Shown: positions 21,143 to 33,394 of the stretch, piece after piece
Layout of the letters: every line of letters begins with the position of its first letter
How positions within the stretch are numbered: the first letter of the stretch is position 1
Assembly: GCA_003116975.1 (NCBI GenBank)
Contig: BGKB01000137.1
Location: forward strand, 1-64,000
Direction of reading: 5' to 3'
Length of the DNA stretch: 64,000 bases
From: Aurantiochytrium sp. KH105
Lineage: Eukaryota > Sar > Bigyra > Thraustochytrida > Thraustochytriidae
Translations under genes and position numbers: made by a program
The notes under the pieces: generated by a model
What the model was told of the DNA's origin: nothing
The model's input: only the letters and a program-made list of their open reading frames with translations
Database searches by the model: none

Positions 21143-22785
21143 CGCGTTGCGTTTGAGGAGTCAACAGACACAAGCGGGCAGGTTCTGAAGGTACGTGGGC
21201 GGGAAGGTACTCGAGCGGGCACGTAGACCGCAGCGGGTCCTCGCCCGCGCGCCCGCCCGCCCGCCCGCCCTTCCCCGTCCGTCCGCTCGCCCGCTCGCCC
21301 CGGTCCGAGGGCCGGCCTCTGCTTTTTCTCTAGATCGTTGCACATGCACGTATAACCGACATTTGGGTTGCGCACTCTGCAGCTGATGATTAATTTTTGG
21401 GTTGCGCACCCTGCTGCTGCCTGTGGTTAATGACCTTCCACGACCCACCTTGCAATGAATGCATGCATCTTTCGCCGTTCTCAGCTGCGACTCAACTTGC
21501 CACAACGATGAACGAATCCGCCGCAAGACGCGGTGGCTGCCTCGCCCGCGGACCCGTACTTGCGCGCGTGCCCCAGCTGCTGCTCCGTCACGTCTTCTCC
21601 CTCCCTCCCTCCGTCGTCACTGCACAGTGTTGCGTGCTCCAAGCTCGACCTCGCTCCGGCCGCAGGCAGCGGGCAGGTCTTCAGTCCGCGCTGGAAGGAA
21701 GCTCGCGAGCTAGCAGCCAGGCTGCACGACGCGTGCAGCCTGCTGCTGCTGCTGCTGCTGCTCAGCGTCTGTCTTGGCGCCGTCGCTCGGCCTAGCAGGC
21801 ATCTCACGCGATGCACTGCCACAGCGGCGCGGCACGTGCACGGGCGGTGCGGGCTGGGACGTACTGCCGCACCGGTCTAGGCGCCCTCGCCTCGCCTCGC
21901 CTCGCACTCGCGCCGCCGACTGCGACTGCGACTGCGACTGCGACTCGGCCGGGCCGACCTCGCTCGTACTTCACGCCCTCTGGGTCGCTGTCACTGTCGC
22001 TGTCACTGTCGCTGTCGGCGGTCGTCGCGACCCTGCCGCCGCCCGCTGCCGCTGGCAGCCTTGCGCAAACGGGGCCGGCACACTGCAAGCTACTGCTATA
22101 GCAAACACTTGAAGCCACACTTGAAGCGCGTGGCCGGGCCCCATCGCGCCACCTGCGTTCCAGCATTCTTGACGGCATTCTTGGCGTCATTCTTGGCGGC
22201 ATTCTTGGCGGCATTCTTGGCGGCATTCCGTTCCATTCCATTTCAATCCGCGAAGCCCTACGCGCTCGAACTCGCCGCCCGTTCGTCCACAGCCAGCGCC
22301 CCGGAGATCTTCGTCCTCTCGCTGGCCTTGAGCGCGGGCGAGAAGAACGAAAGCCAAAGCAAAGCGCGCAGCTTCACTATACACTGCCTTGCCTCGCCTC
22401 GCTGGCCACCACTGCCAGAGAAAGGGCCGGGACAGGAAAGCAAAACTTTGCAGGCCAGAGCAAAACCGAAAGCTCTGCCAAGGTCGGCCGGACGACACAG
22501 ACGCGACAGAGGTCATCGTCGCATCGGCAGCAGCAGCAGCAGCTGCAGCAGCAAGAGGCAGCGGGAGCTCGAGGTCTCGCGCGCGAGGGATCCTCGGAGT
22601 AGAGTCGCGTTGACTCCTTCGCACCGAGTGAATTACACAACTCCGGAGGCTGCGGCGGCCATAAGCAGCCAGACACCTCCGAGGCAAACACACAAGCAAG
22701 TCAGGCAAGCGAGCTTGCGCAGCGCAGCGCAGCGCAGCGGGACGCGACCGGGTGGGACGCGGCGGAGTAGCCGGCCGACGGCACG
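21143..22785. promoter_or_regulatory. Divergent spacer between SYLF and lipase genes
   Basis: These 1.6 kb have no credible gene. The spacer contains GCCC runs (about 21245-21275), CTG runs (about 21738-21762), alternating GACTGC and CACTGTCGCT units (about 21916-22020), a 12-bp tandem repeat (22162-22221) and CAG runs (about 22525-22550). Promoters of both flanking genes should be near its ends. Confidence 0.45.
22162..22221. repeat. 12-bp tandem repeat
   Basis: Five units of GCATTCTTGGCG, with single changes in the first and third, are followed by a partial unit. They lie about 0.6 kb upstream of the lipase ATG. Confidence 0.9.
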
Positions 22786-24057
22786 ATGGTCGTGGGCCCG
22801 TACAGCCTGGTGGGCAACTTTTTCCTGCGCGCGCGCGAGAGCGGGATCCTGGCGGCGTGCAAAGATGTCGTCGTGAGGCTGGCGTACCTCGCGGTGCCAG
22901 CGGCCGAGGTGGGGTCCTTCTTGGTGTTTTTGTACGTGCTGTATGCGCTCGCGACGCGGCACTCGGCCAAGAAGCACTCTGCGATCCTGTTGGGCGTGGC
23001 CAGTCCTGATCGCGAGCCTCCGCACGACATTATGAAGCCGCACTTTTTCCAAAATCGGCAGGGTCTGTGGCTGCACCATGGGCTCATCTGGGACGAGAGC
23101 AAGCACGGCCCGCCCGTGGCCGTGGCGGTCCTCTTGCACGGACACAGCGAGCACTCGCGGCGGTTCATTCATGTCGCGGAGCACCTCAACTCGCAGGGCG
23201 TCGCCGTCTTCATCATGGACCATCAAGGCTTTGGGCGGAGCGAGGGTGATCGCGCGCACGTGGAGAACTTTATGCACTACGTGGACGATGTGATGGACTT
23301 TATGCAAAACGTTGTGTGGGAGGACCATCCTGCGTGGCGGCCCTTGGCTCGCTTCCTCGTGGGGCACAGCATGGGCGGCCTCATTGCCATCCACACGGCG
23401 CTGCGTTGCCAGGACAGCAGCCACCCGGCCCACCATCTCTCGGGCGTGATGCTCTCGGCACCTGCGGTGCACGTGGACCCGAGCCGAAATAATGCAGTGC
23501 TGACGCTCGTGGGCAAGATCTTGGACGTGATTGCGCCCAAGTTGCCGGTGATCTCATTTCCTGCGCATCCGAGCACAACATTTCTGCAAGTCAAGCTGCA
23601 CGCCACGTTTGACCCGCTCAACTACCAGGGTGACGTGCGCATTCACCAGGGCCTGGAGCTCTTGCGGGCGACTGGCCTGGCGCTCGAGTTTGCGCCCGCG
23701 TTTACGACGCCCATTATTATTGCGCACGGCACGGAAGACCTGCACTGCGACATTCGCGGTTCGCGCGAGTTCATCAGTCTGATCAAGTCAGAGGACAAGA
23801 CCTTGATGGAGCTGCCGAATCTGCGCCACGAGCCTTGGCAAGAAGTTGCCGAGGTGCGCGATCCGATTTTGCACAAGTTTTCCTCGTGGCTGCTGGCGCG
23901 CATCAAGGAGTCTCCGCAGCCGCCCGCGGCGCGCCAACTCAAGCAAATGAAGATGCGGCCGCATCCTTCGGACGGTTCTGCGGCCTCGACGCTTTGCAGC
24001 GCCAGCAGCGGCAGCATGGCTGTTGACGAGGATGATCTCGCGGTTGCGGCGTCTTGA
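22786..24057 (+). CDS. Monoacylglycerol-lipase-like alpha/beta hydrolase, membrane anchored
   Basis: This is a 423-residue protein from ATG 22786. A hydrophobic helix (about 40-57) near the N-terminus suggests a single membrane anchor. The hydrolase part has an HGHSEHSRRF oxyanion region (about 117), the nucleophile elbow GHSMGG with Ser195, Asp318 in HGTEDLH and His348 in LRHEPW, all in the order of monoglyceride lipase and plant-type MAGL/caffeoylshikimate-esterase relatives. It most likely hydrolyses monoacylglycerols or lysophospholipids at a membrane surface. The exact substrate cannot be read from sequence. The C-terminal 50 residues are low complexity. Confidence 0.88.
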   Translation: MVVGPYSLVGNFFLRARESGILAACKDVVVRLAYLAVPAAEVGSFLVFLYVLYALATRHSAKKHSAILLGVASPDREPPHDIMKPHFFQNRQGLWLHHGLIWDESKHGPPVAVAVLLHGHSEHSRRFIHVAEHLNSQGVAVFIMDHQGFGRSEGDRAHVENFMHYVDDVMDFMQNVVWEDHPAWRPLARFLVGHSMGGLIAIHTALRCQDSSHPAHHLSGVMLSAPAVHVDPSRNNAVLTLVGKILDVIAPKLPVISFPAHPSTTFLQVKLHATFDPLNYQGDVRIHQGLELLRATGLALEFAPAFTTPIIIAHGTEDLHCDIRGSREFISLIKSEDKTLMELPNLRHEPWQEVAEVRDPILHKFSSWLLARIKESPQPPAARQLKQMKMRPHPSDGSAASTLCSASSGSMAVDEDDLAVAAS

Positions 24058-24519
24058 GCATGTGATTGATTAGAGTTTATCTGATTTGATTTGTCTGTAT
24101 TTCTTACATGATTGATCGGTTCGTGGTGATGATTTTGGTTCTTTTATAGGGATGAATTTGGTTCGTTCATCGTGGTTCACTTGGTTTGCTCATGGTTGAT
24201 GGAACGGAGTGTCATGTGCCCACGCGCGCTTGTTTGCTGCAAGCAAAGACAATTAAATGACATGGCATGGCGTGGCCGTCTCTGCCAAAATGACGAGCCT
24301 TTAATAAATCTTTGATTTTATGCGCGCTCACTTGTTTGCTGCAAGCGAAGACAATTCCTTTTTTGAAAAAAAATGATATGGCATGATGTGGCCGTCAACG
24401 TCGAGAGGACAAGCCTTTGAAGAAGGCATATACTTAGATTACATGGATTATGATGGAAATAAAAAGGTTTCGAGCGGACGAAGGAGCGAGTGAACAAGGC
24501 GGGGTGTAACGTGGTCTGT
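24058..24519. other. Convergent 3' spacer with a duplicated segment
   Basis: This AT-rich region between two converging genes has an imperfect direct repeat of about 80-100 bp: 24225-24304 and 24322-24419, sharing TTGTTTGCTGCAAGC, GACAATT, ATGGCATG, GTGGCCGTC and AAGCCTTT-like blocks. No gene is seen. Confidence 0.6.
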
Positions 24520-26329
24520 TCAAGGCGATTTGGAGCCATCCTCCTGGTTCTTGGTCCACCGCTCGACGATGAGTTTGCGCAAGTTGCTTCTGGAGATCGA
24601 ATAGGAGCCTACGTACAAGGTGATCTCGCTGTGCTTGCCGTCGCCGCGACGCACAATGGCCGAATAGCCGGCCTCGGTCAGGAGCCAGCAGACACGCACG
24701 ACGAGTGCAGACCAAATGCAGCCGGGATCATCCTGGGTGAGACTCTCAGCATAGTTGGCGACGACGAGCTTGCAGGCATGCGCCACGAGTTCGCGGCAGG
24801 GGTTTGCTCTGTGCGGGCTGCGCGCGAGCTCGGTAGCGCACGAGGAGTGGAGCAAAAGCTGAATATCTTCCTGGAAGAGGACAGCCTTGCGGTGCTTGCG
24901 CTGGCTGCGAAAGTTGGACGCTTGAAGGCGCGCTGCGTCCTCTTCGTGGAGCTGGGCCAGCTGGTACGCCTCCATCATGTCGAGGACGACGTCGGCTTCC
25001 GACCGCGACACGCTGCACGTCGCATCGTTCACTTGTGTCAGGGGCAGCGGGCTAAAGATGGCCGCGCCATCCTTGTTCATGTTGTTGCTGCTGCTGGAGC
25101 TGGAGCTGCTGCTGGAGGAGGAAGATGAGGACGAAGAAATGGAGGAAAAGGTGGAAGACGGAGCCTGAATCATTCGCTTGCTCTTGCTCTCGTCAACCTT
25201 GGGCTCGGCCTTGATCTTGTCATTGTTGTTGTCGTCGTCGTCGTCGTCGTTGTTGCTGCTGCTGGTGCTCTTTCTTTTCCTCTTGCTGTTCTTGTTCGTC
25301 TTGGTGGCGCCGCTGTTGAGCTCGTTGTTGTAATTGTAGTTGTAATTGTTGTTGTTGCCACCGAAGGCGCTGCCAAGCTTGCAAATTTCGGCGTGGAGCG
25401 CTTGATCTTCGCGTTTGACTTCCTCTGCGACTCGCTCGTGTTCTTGGGCGTCGACGGTGCTCGCGCTGCTGTTCTTGGACGTGGCCATGCGGGGCGCCTG
25501 GCGGCCATGGTCAGCAGATGCGACGCCAGAGGGGACGGCTCTGGCTTTGGGGGCCGAAGCCTTGGTGGTGGTGGAGGTAATGGTGGCGTCGTCGTCGGCG
25601 AGGTGCGCCAAGATACTCGAGTCGAAAATGTCATCAAAGTCATGGACGGAAACTTGATGCGCGACGTCGTTCCATAGCGCGTCTGCGGCAGCGGCAGCGG
25701 CAAGGCTACGCGGTGCCTGCCGTTGCTCTTGGTTGCGGTGTTGCATGTCTGCGTTGTCCCAGATGGGCGCGTCGAGAAGGTAGGTGCCTGCTGAGTAGGG
25801 CACAACCACGTCAGCGATCATGGACTCCTCCTTCTTGATTCTTTTGTGGTTGTTGAAGTTGCTCTTGAGGTTGGTCCCGGAGCGAGCGCTGGCGACGAGG
25901 TCGTCGTCAAGGTCGACAAGATCCTCGTCGCCGAGGACACTCTGTCGCGGGGTGCGATCGTCACTGCTCCAGCAGTCGCTGGTTTCGCTCCAGTATCCGG
26001 GCTCGGAGTCCCAAAAGTGTTGCGAGCTGTCGACGAGAGCAGCAGCTTGTCTGCTGCGTTTCTGGTTCTTCTTGGTCTTGACCGAGAGTGTTGAGAAGGC
26101 GATTTTGGCTGCTTGTGACGAGGTGCCGTTGCACGTCTTCTTCTTCTCCTTCTTGTTGTCCGTGGCACTCGTCTTGGCGTGGTCTGCGCTGCCGTCGATC
26201 CCGTCGGTGCCGTGCGGGTACTCCCGTTCAGTGTGGATCTCGAAGGCGGGGATGCCGTCGGGCTGGAGTTGGAAGAGGCGCTCGAAGAGGTGGCGGTCTT
26301 CGGCGGCGTCGGCAGCCCCAGCGGCGTCT

Positions 26330-26391
<62 letters not shown>

Positions 26392-26546
26392 GGCGGTGGC
26401 GTTGATGGTGTCAGCGGGGACCCACTTGTCCACGGGAATGGGGACGGCTGCGGCGGCCGCGTGGCAGTCGTCTGCTGCCTGCGCTTGGGCCGCCGCGGCC
26501 CCGCCGCTCACGTTGTGTTGCGTCGTCTTGCCTATTTTGTCTCCGT
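24520..26546 (-). CDS. Unrecognised protein with Ala, Asn, Ser low-complexity runs
   Basis: The stop is at 24520-24522. The frame is open far upstream (to 26991), but above about 26546 it is only basic low complexity with no ATG. A CAG acceptor at 26549-26547 could begin the real exon, with the start codon in an unseen upstream exon. The first in-frame ATG is at 25820, which would give a 433-residue protein. Features include a poly-Ala run from a CAG tract (26328-26390), basic KKEKKK-like segments, an Asn/Tyr run (about 25325-25360), Asp and Ser runs, and a C-terminal 170 residues of normal composition predicted to be helical then mixed (GYSAIVRRG, SEITLYVGSYSISR). I recognise no family. The Lys-rich pieces suggest a nuclear protein. 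Confidence 0.6.
26328..26390. repeat. CAG/CTG trinucleotide tract
   Basis: About 21 consecutive GCA units encode poly-Ala on the minus strand in the unrecognised protein gene. Confidence 0.9.
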
Positions 26547-27320
26547 CTGTTTGGAAGGTCCTGATCGGCCAAGCGGCTTGCCTTGGCGCGTCTTGGCTCT
26601 GCGCGTGCGTATAAGCGTGAGCGCAAGCGTGTGCCAAGCACCGGGTCGGGGACGCTGCGCTTGCTGCACTTGCTCTGGCTGGCTGGCTGGTTGGCTGACT
26701 GACTGCCTGCTCGAGTGACTTGCGGGTCTGTCGTCTCGCTCTGCTCGCAGCCGGTCTCGTTTGGCTTCTTGCTGTTTGCTTTCGTGCTTTCGTTCTTGCA
26801 AAGCTCAGCGTCTCGTGCGTACGGCCTCGAGCGGCTGGGCGATTCCGGTTCTGCTCGCCGCCGCCGGGCCCCTTTTTTTTTTGTCTCCTTTTTTTCTTTT
26901 TCTTTTTTTCCTTTTCTTTCTGGTTGAGTCTGGTTGTCTGTCTCTCTGTCTGTCTGGCTGGCTGGCCCCGTTTTCTTTCTCCCTCTCTCAAAGATTTTCA
27001 AAGTATTTTGGGGGGAGAGAAAAGAAGGCCGTCTGTGAGCGGAGAAAAGAAACTAGTAGGAAAAGAGTAAAACACTACAGTTCCTCTCAAAAAATTATTT
27101 TTCATCCTGCCCCCTCTCTTTCGTTTCCCTTTTCTTTTTCTTTTTTTCTTTTTTTTCCTATTTTCCGGCGGGCGATGATCCATCCTCTTTTGCTTCCGCC
27201 ACAGCCTTCGCCACTGCGGGGTGACCCACCAGGAGACCAACTCACAACCCGCGCTGGCCCCACGAGGTGCAAGTGGCGCAAACCTTCCTTTCGTTTGTTT
27301 TCTCCTTTCGGTACGTACGC

Positions 27321-27322
27321 CG

Positions 27323-27361
<39 letters not shown>
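27321..27361. repeat. CTGC tetranucleotide tract
   Basis: About ten perfect CTGC units, next to an ACGTAC sequence. Confidence 0.95.
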
Positions 27362-27364
<3 letters not shown>

Positions 27365-27688
27365 TCTCGCCGCCCCTTCCCTTCCCCTTCCCCTTCCCCG
27401 CTTCGCCGGCGCTCCTCGTTCAGCCTCGCCTGCGCCTGCGCCTGCGCCTACGCCGGCCGGCCCATCGGTCGCTCCGTCGTCCAGGCCTTGAGAGAGAGTC
27501 CTCCGATCGATCCATCGTTCATCATTCAAACAATCGATCGACGACCGGTCGCTCGAGCCACCCGCACGCCGTGCTCCATCCACCCACCATGGCCAGCGTC
27601 CGTTGCTCAGCACTGCACCAAGGCCAGCAGGCCAAAAGCAACTGCAGCAGCAGCAGCAACAAGCGACAAGCAACAGGCAAGCAAGAGT

Positions 27689-27720
<32 letters not shown>
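27689..27720. repeat. AAGC tetranucleotide tract
   Basis: About eight AAGC units. Confidence 0.93.
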
Positions 27721-28205
27721 CAGCAAGCAACGATCTGCCCCTGCGAGAGTCGCCTGCCTCCCTCCTTTCCTTCCTTGTTTCTTTCTCTCTCCTCTCCCTC
27801 TGCGCGCCGGCCCCTCCAGACAGACCGGGACTGTCTGAGGCAGCTGCGCAGAGCCGGAGACAGGGAAAGAGGGAAAGAGGGACGAGGAAGAAGGAGCGCC
27901 GGAGGCACGGACCGCGCCCGGAACTCGCGCCGTGCGCCCCCCGCAGCTGCGGGCGGAAGGGGTCAGGCCCGGCGAGTCTGCGCCGGCTTGCGCGCAAGAA
28001 CGCGGCCAAGCAAGAACGCAAGAACGCGAGCTGCGCTGCAAAGCAACACTAGCAGCAACAGGCAGCAAGCAGCTGCAGCGCAGAGGAGAGCAGAGGAGGC
28101 GACGTTTGCGCTGCGCGGGCCCGCTGCGCCACGCCGCATTGCGCCGCGGCCCGCGCCGCCGGATCGTTTCGTTTCCTTACCTTTCGTTTCGTATCGCTTC
28201 GCTTC

Positions 28206-28269
28206 GTCCGGCTGGCTGGGTGGCTGGCTGGCTGGGTGGCTGGCTGGGTGGCTGGGTGGCTGGCTGGGC
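28206..28269. repeat. GGCT/GGGT tetranucleotide tract
   Basis: About fifteen alternating GGCT and GGGT units. Confidence 0.93.
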
Positions 28270-28431
28270 CGCGGGACGGCCGCCTCGGCCTGACCCTGGC
28301 CAAGCCCTGCCTGCCTGCCTGCCTGGGAAGGGAAGGAGGCCAGGAGAGTAAGGGAGGGAACTAGCTAGCTGCCACGGTTAGGTCGATCCAAGTGGCCAGG
28401 CAGACAGACAGACTGAGAAGGAGGGAGGGAG

Positions 28432-28545
28432 AAAAAAGAAAGAAGAAAGAAAAGAAAGAAAGAAAGAAAGAAAAAAAGAATGAATGAAAGAATGAATGAA
28501 TGAATGATAAAAAGGAAGAAAAGAAGGAAGAAAGACGCTTTGCTT
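28432..28545. repeat. Purine-rich GAAA/GAAT tract
   Basis: More than 100 bases on the plus strand consist of almost only A and G, with GAAA and GAAT units. Confidence 0.9.
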
Positions 28546-29902
28546 TTTGTTTCTAGGGCTTATTGATTGTTTTGGTTGTTTGTTTCCACCGCGCAGGCCA
28601 AGGGAAACGAAATGAAAAATGAAAGCTGAGAGGAATCAGTCGACCGAGCGGACGTGGCAGGCAGGTAGGCATGGGTGGCAAGCAATCCAAGCAATCCAAG
28701 CAAAACAAACCCGCGCAAACGAAGCAGCATCCGCTGTGCCGCAGGCCGAAGTCAGCTCGTCGGAGTCTGTCTGCTGCCACAGAGCCTCTGCTTGCGCGGC
28801 CGCCCGAGCTGCCAGCCAGGAAGCTTACCCTCCTCGAGTCCATCCGCGCGTGCGCCTCCTGCCTTTGCTCCTCGACCGGGCGGTGCACACCAAAAGGCGC
28901 TCTACCAACGGCGGACCATGCACCGCGCACAGCTCAGGGGGGCGCACCGCGCCAGCGCGACGCCGCGACGCCGCGACGCCGCGACGCCGCGACGCCGCGA
29001 CGCCAGCGGCAGTGGCGGCAGCGCGCGTCGCCCTCGGCCGCGGCGTTTCCGCCGCGGGGACGCCGGCAACGGCGCCGCGTCGCTGGCCATCCTCCGCGCG
29101 ACGCCGCGGCCTTCGCTGCCTGCGCTGCCTTCGCTTCGCCGCTCGTCCACTGTGGACGCCGACGCTTTCGGGACCTCGAGAGGGCCCCGCAGTTGGTCGC
29201 TGTGGCGCAGAGGCCCTCGCGCGGGGCCCCGCAAGTTTCCCTCTTCTCTTTCCTCGCCTTTTCCCCTCCCTCTCTCTCCCTCTCCCTCTCCGCCGGCCGT
29301 CCTTGCCCGCCCCGGGCGCCATGGGCAGCAGCCTCTCCCTCCCTCCCTCCCTCCCTCCCTGCCTGCCTCTCTCCCCTCGCCCTCTCTGGTCCCGCCGAAG
29401 CGGCCAGGCGGCTGCTACTGCTGGCTGCTGCTACGCCGCTGCTCCTCCTCCCCTCGGCCGTCCCCGCCGCCGGCTCCCCAGAGCTGCCTCTTTCCTGCAC
29501 CGCCGCGTGCCGGCAGCTCGCTCGCTCGCTCCCGGTCCATCCGTCCGGCGATCCCGGTCGCACTTATCCAGCCAGCCACTGCTGGTGAGCCGAGGCAGAG
29601 GCAGGCAGCAGCAGGCAGACATGGCCGTGGCCGCGGGTGCCCCGGCCGGAGCGCCGCGGGGAAGCCGCGTGCCCACGCGCCGCGGCGGCGGCAGCTGCGA
29701 TGCGACCTGGCGTGCTCTGCTCTGCCTGCGTTGGTCTGCGGCCGGGGAGTAAAAGGAGTGACGAATGCACGCGAGCACGCCACGCGGATTGGCATCGTCA
29801 TCTCGCGGGCATCCAAGGTCCCGGGGAGAGACGCCGCGCCTCTGCCCTAAAAACAAACAGCCACTATGGCCACTGGCAGCAGCAGCGTAAGAAAATAATT
29901 CA

Positions 29903-29948
29903 CCAATCAACCAACCAACCAACCAACCAACCAACCAACCAACCAACC
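29903..29948. repeat. CCAA tetranucleotide tract
   Basis: About eleven CCAA units. A shorter CCAA run recurs near 34036-34056. Confidence 0.95.
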
Positions 29949-32900
29949 GACCCGCGGACGAGCAAGCGATTGAATGTACGAAGACCGACGTACGCCAGGA
30001 GGAAAAGAGGTCACCTCGAGGAAAGGTGAAAGCGAGAGGGAAGAGCAAAGGTGCTGGCTGCGTCAGGCGGGCTGCAGCTCGAGTTGATCGCCCGGATCGC
30101 GGCCTCATGGACGATGTCGCCATGGGCTGCGCCCCCTTGCAAGAGGAGGGCCCTCAATCCAATCACCAGGCGGGGCGACGCCCGCGCGGGGGCGCGGGGC
30201 CGAGCATGTTGCAACACCGTTGGGCGCTCGCTGTTGCTGCTGTTGCATCTTTCTTTCACCTTGGCTCTTTCCTCTTCAGGTTCGTTTCTTTCGTTCGTTC
30301 GCTCGCTCGCTGGCTTACTCGATAGTTCATAGCCACAGGAGGTTGCCTCGGCAGCTACAGTGGCAGCAGGCGGGTCGACCAAAGGCCGGGAGCGAGCGAG
30401 TTAGGCTACTCTCTTTCTCGGCGGGCCGCGCTGCGCAAGCTCCAGCGGGGCGTCACGAGCGGCGGCCGGATCTTTTTCCTCCTGTCGGGATGCTGTTGCC
30501 ACGCACGCGCAGGACAAGGGAAGCCGTTCGGCCGGCCATGGTAGATGAGCGTCCTATTCCAAGACGCCGCGATTATCCTCCCTGGCCGATCGATCAAGGC
30601 ATCATCGGCGAGCGGTTCGCGGGCACCCTGGACCACAGCCGACGAACCATCCATCACCGAATGAACGAACCATCGTACCAACCAACGATTAATCGACCAC
30701 TAGAATCATCCGACCGAGCGACCGACCGAGCGACCGAGCGACCGACCGCCTGCCCGCCCGCCCGAACGTACGACCGACCAACCGCCCATCTTTTTCTCGT
30801 TGCTGGTTCATCAAGAGCTCCTCTCCTCTCGTCTCTCGTCTCTCGATCTTCGTTTCGTCTCGTCCTCGGGTCGTTCAATCCGTGTGTGCAGCCAGCTGCA
30901 GCTGCAATGCTGCTGCTGGCCTGGCCCGTCGCTCTTCGACTTCTCGCAGGAGACTCGGCACTTCTTCTCCTCTCCCCGGCCGGCCGGCTTTATCCACCTC
31001 CTTCTCTCGAGGTCTGCGCAGCAAACTACCGTAGGCTGCCTGTCCGTCGCTGTCGCTGTCGCGAGGACGGCCGGTGCAGCGCAGAGCAGAGTATAGGCAG
31101 GCGCCAACGTGCTTGGTAGTTCGACTCAAAGGTGTGCCGGGACGATCATAGGCCTACTGTTGATCGAAGTGGATCAATATGTAAAATTCTTAACGAACGA
31201 TCAATCCTAGGAGAATAGCACCCTCCTTCCGTGCCGGTGCTTGCAGCCGCCGCAGAGGCCCCGCTGCCCCGCGATGCTTCGCGCCGCTTCGCGCTGCCTC
31301 GCTGCTGCCGAAGCCAGGCAGCTGCCGGAGAGAAAAGCTTGTCCGGAAGGCCAGGACGAAACGAGCGGCCCGCCAAACCGGCAGCGACCCGAGCGAGGGA
31401 CGCACCCACCTGGCCGCCACTCGCCTCGCGGAGAGAGAGAGAGAGAGTCTGAGGCACCGCCACAGTCAGCCTGCCCTGCCGCGCGAGGCACGGCGGCGCG
31501 ACGCGACGCGGCTCAAGAGCGGCTCGTCGAGAGCGGCTCGTCCGCCCCGTCCTCGCTCGCGATCGTCGCACGGACGACACGAAAGGAAAGGAGAGCAGCT
31601 GCAGCGTGCGTGCGTGTGTGCGTGCGTGCGTGCATGGGCATGCATGCGGAGATGCACGGAAGCCGCCTCCGGAGGCACGATCGAGTGCACTCCGCGCGGC
31701 TGAGGTCGGGATTTCTGCTGGAAGCGTCGACTCGCCGCGGCGCGGACGGCTCGTGGCCAGCTTAGCTAGCTAGCTAGCTGCCCGGGCCCGGCACGCGCGC
31801 CCGAAACGTCACCGCGAGGGCCTGGCGGCCTGGCCCGCCTGACTGGCTGGAAGTCGCGCAGAGCCAGGCTTGTAGACTCGGCTTGTAGACTCGACTAGCC
31901 GCTGGCCGCAGCCGGTGGCGGCCAGCAGTGGCAGCTGGCTGGCTGTAGCAGTGCAGCTGCAGCAGCAATGCGCTACAGGCAGGCAAGGAGGCATCAGGGA
32001 CGCTGCGGGTACTGTGCGGGTGCCCCTTGCTTCCCCGCCCACAGTCATGTCCCTGAGCGGACCCAGGTCAAGCTGGGCCCCGCTCGAGTGGGGCGAGGCG
32101 GAGCGAGACAGGCGCGCTGTACAAGCTTTCCAGCACGGATTCCCCGCTGTGGAACCGCAGTGTGGCGCGCACCCTTACCGCAGCGAGCGTCCCCGCGTCC
32201 CCGCCAACGGCGCTTTGGCATCCACAGCCACTGTGACACTGTGGCGCACAGACACGGCTTCACTGACACTCGCGATGAGTCTCCGCAGTGGCCGAGCCGG
32301 ACGGCCAAGCGCCGACGTCACTCGCCTTCTTCCCCTTTCTCCTTTGGCATGGCTCTTTCTTCAGACGGACCAAAGCGGCGAACCAACTTGATGTGTAGCC
32401 AAGTCAAGCCAAGCCAAGCCAAGCCAAGCCAAGCCGAGCCGAGCCGAACGAAGCCAAGCCCAGGAGTGAGGACCAGCCAACCGACCAACCGACCGGCCCG
32501 CCGACCGACCGACCGACCGACAGCGACCGACAGACCGACCGGCCGGCCGACCGACAGACAGATATAGACCGTGCAACGCTCGTGTGGTTTTGGTTGTTGA
32601 CTTTTGTTTGTTTGGTTCTCGCCAAGATCCGCTGCCGAAGCGCATTCTTCATTTTCGATCCACCATGGCCACTGCCAGGATCGGCCGTGCCGACGGAGCG
32701 AAGGCGAGACGAGGCGAAGCGAGTTGCCACGCACATCCTCCACCCACCCACGCACCCACGCACCCACGCCTGCCTTTGCTCCCGCGCGCGACGTCAGCGC
32801 TCCCTGCTGGCACTCGCGCCGGGCGGGCAGGCAGGCACAGGCTCGCGAGACTCTGGCTCCCTGGCCGCACACTCCTCCCGCTCCCGCTCTCGCTCTGGCG

Positions 32901-33364
32901 CACACGCGCAAAAGAAGCGCGGCCTTCTTTTTCATTCATTCTTCTATTCATTCTTTCATTTCATTGTTTCTTTCTTTTCTGTCATCACCGCTGCACGAGC
33001 CAAAAGTCGGGCTCCGGTTCCCGCTGTCGACCGGCGGCATTTGCGCAAGCAAGCACTCCGAGCCGGCCGGCCGGCCATGGTATAGCGAATGAACAAAGAA
33101 AGAAGAAAGGAAAGGAAAGGACAGAGGAAGGAAAAGCCCAAACCCCGGCCGAGAGCAGGGCCTGCGAGCGCAATCGCGCCGCAGGACCCCGTCGGCTCGT
33201 GGCGAATCGGGCTGCAGTGCGCAGAACAAAACTGCCGGGAGCACTCGAGTGGCCCTGGCGCAGCGTAGGGAGCGAGAGAGAGCACTTCCCGCACGCGCAG
33301 ATGGTCGTGTGTGGGAGAGTACCATATCACATCACCCACCCCTGCCACTGCCCGGCCGGCCATT

Positions 33365-33394
33365 GATCGATCGATCGATCGATCGATCGATCGA
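33365..33394. repeat. GATC self-complementary tetranucleotide tract
   Basis: Seven and a half GATC units form a perfect palindrome. Confidence 0.95.

Noticed and set aside
22633-23472. Long minus-strand frame over the lipase
   Set aside because: The sense strand holds the full catalytic triad. The antisense product is His/Arg-rich noise.
24520-26991. Full 823-codon frame as the true coding sequence
   Set aside because: Its first codon is TTG, and the first 150 codons are Lys/Arg/Ala runs from a pyrimidine-rich spacer. The gene is kept with a shorter, uncertain 5' end.
26761-28293. 510-codon plus-strand frame
   Set aside because: It is made of pyrimidine runs and CTGC, AAGC and GGCT repeats. 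The translation is poly-Phe, Ala-Cys-Leu-Pro and Gly-Trp-Leu strings with no start context.
28619-29850. Overlapping open frames of 300-390 codons in the gene desert
   Set aside because: Three frames are open at once, which reflects very high GC and absence of stops, not coding. All are Arg/Pro/Ala-rich without motifs.
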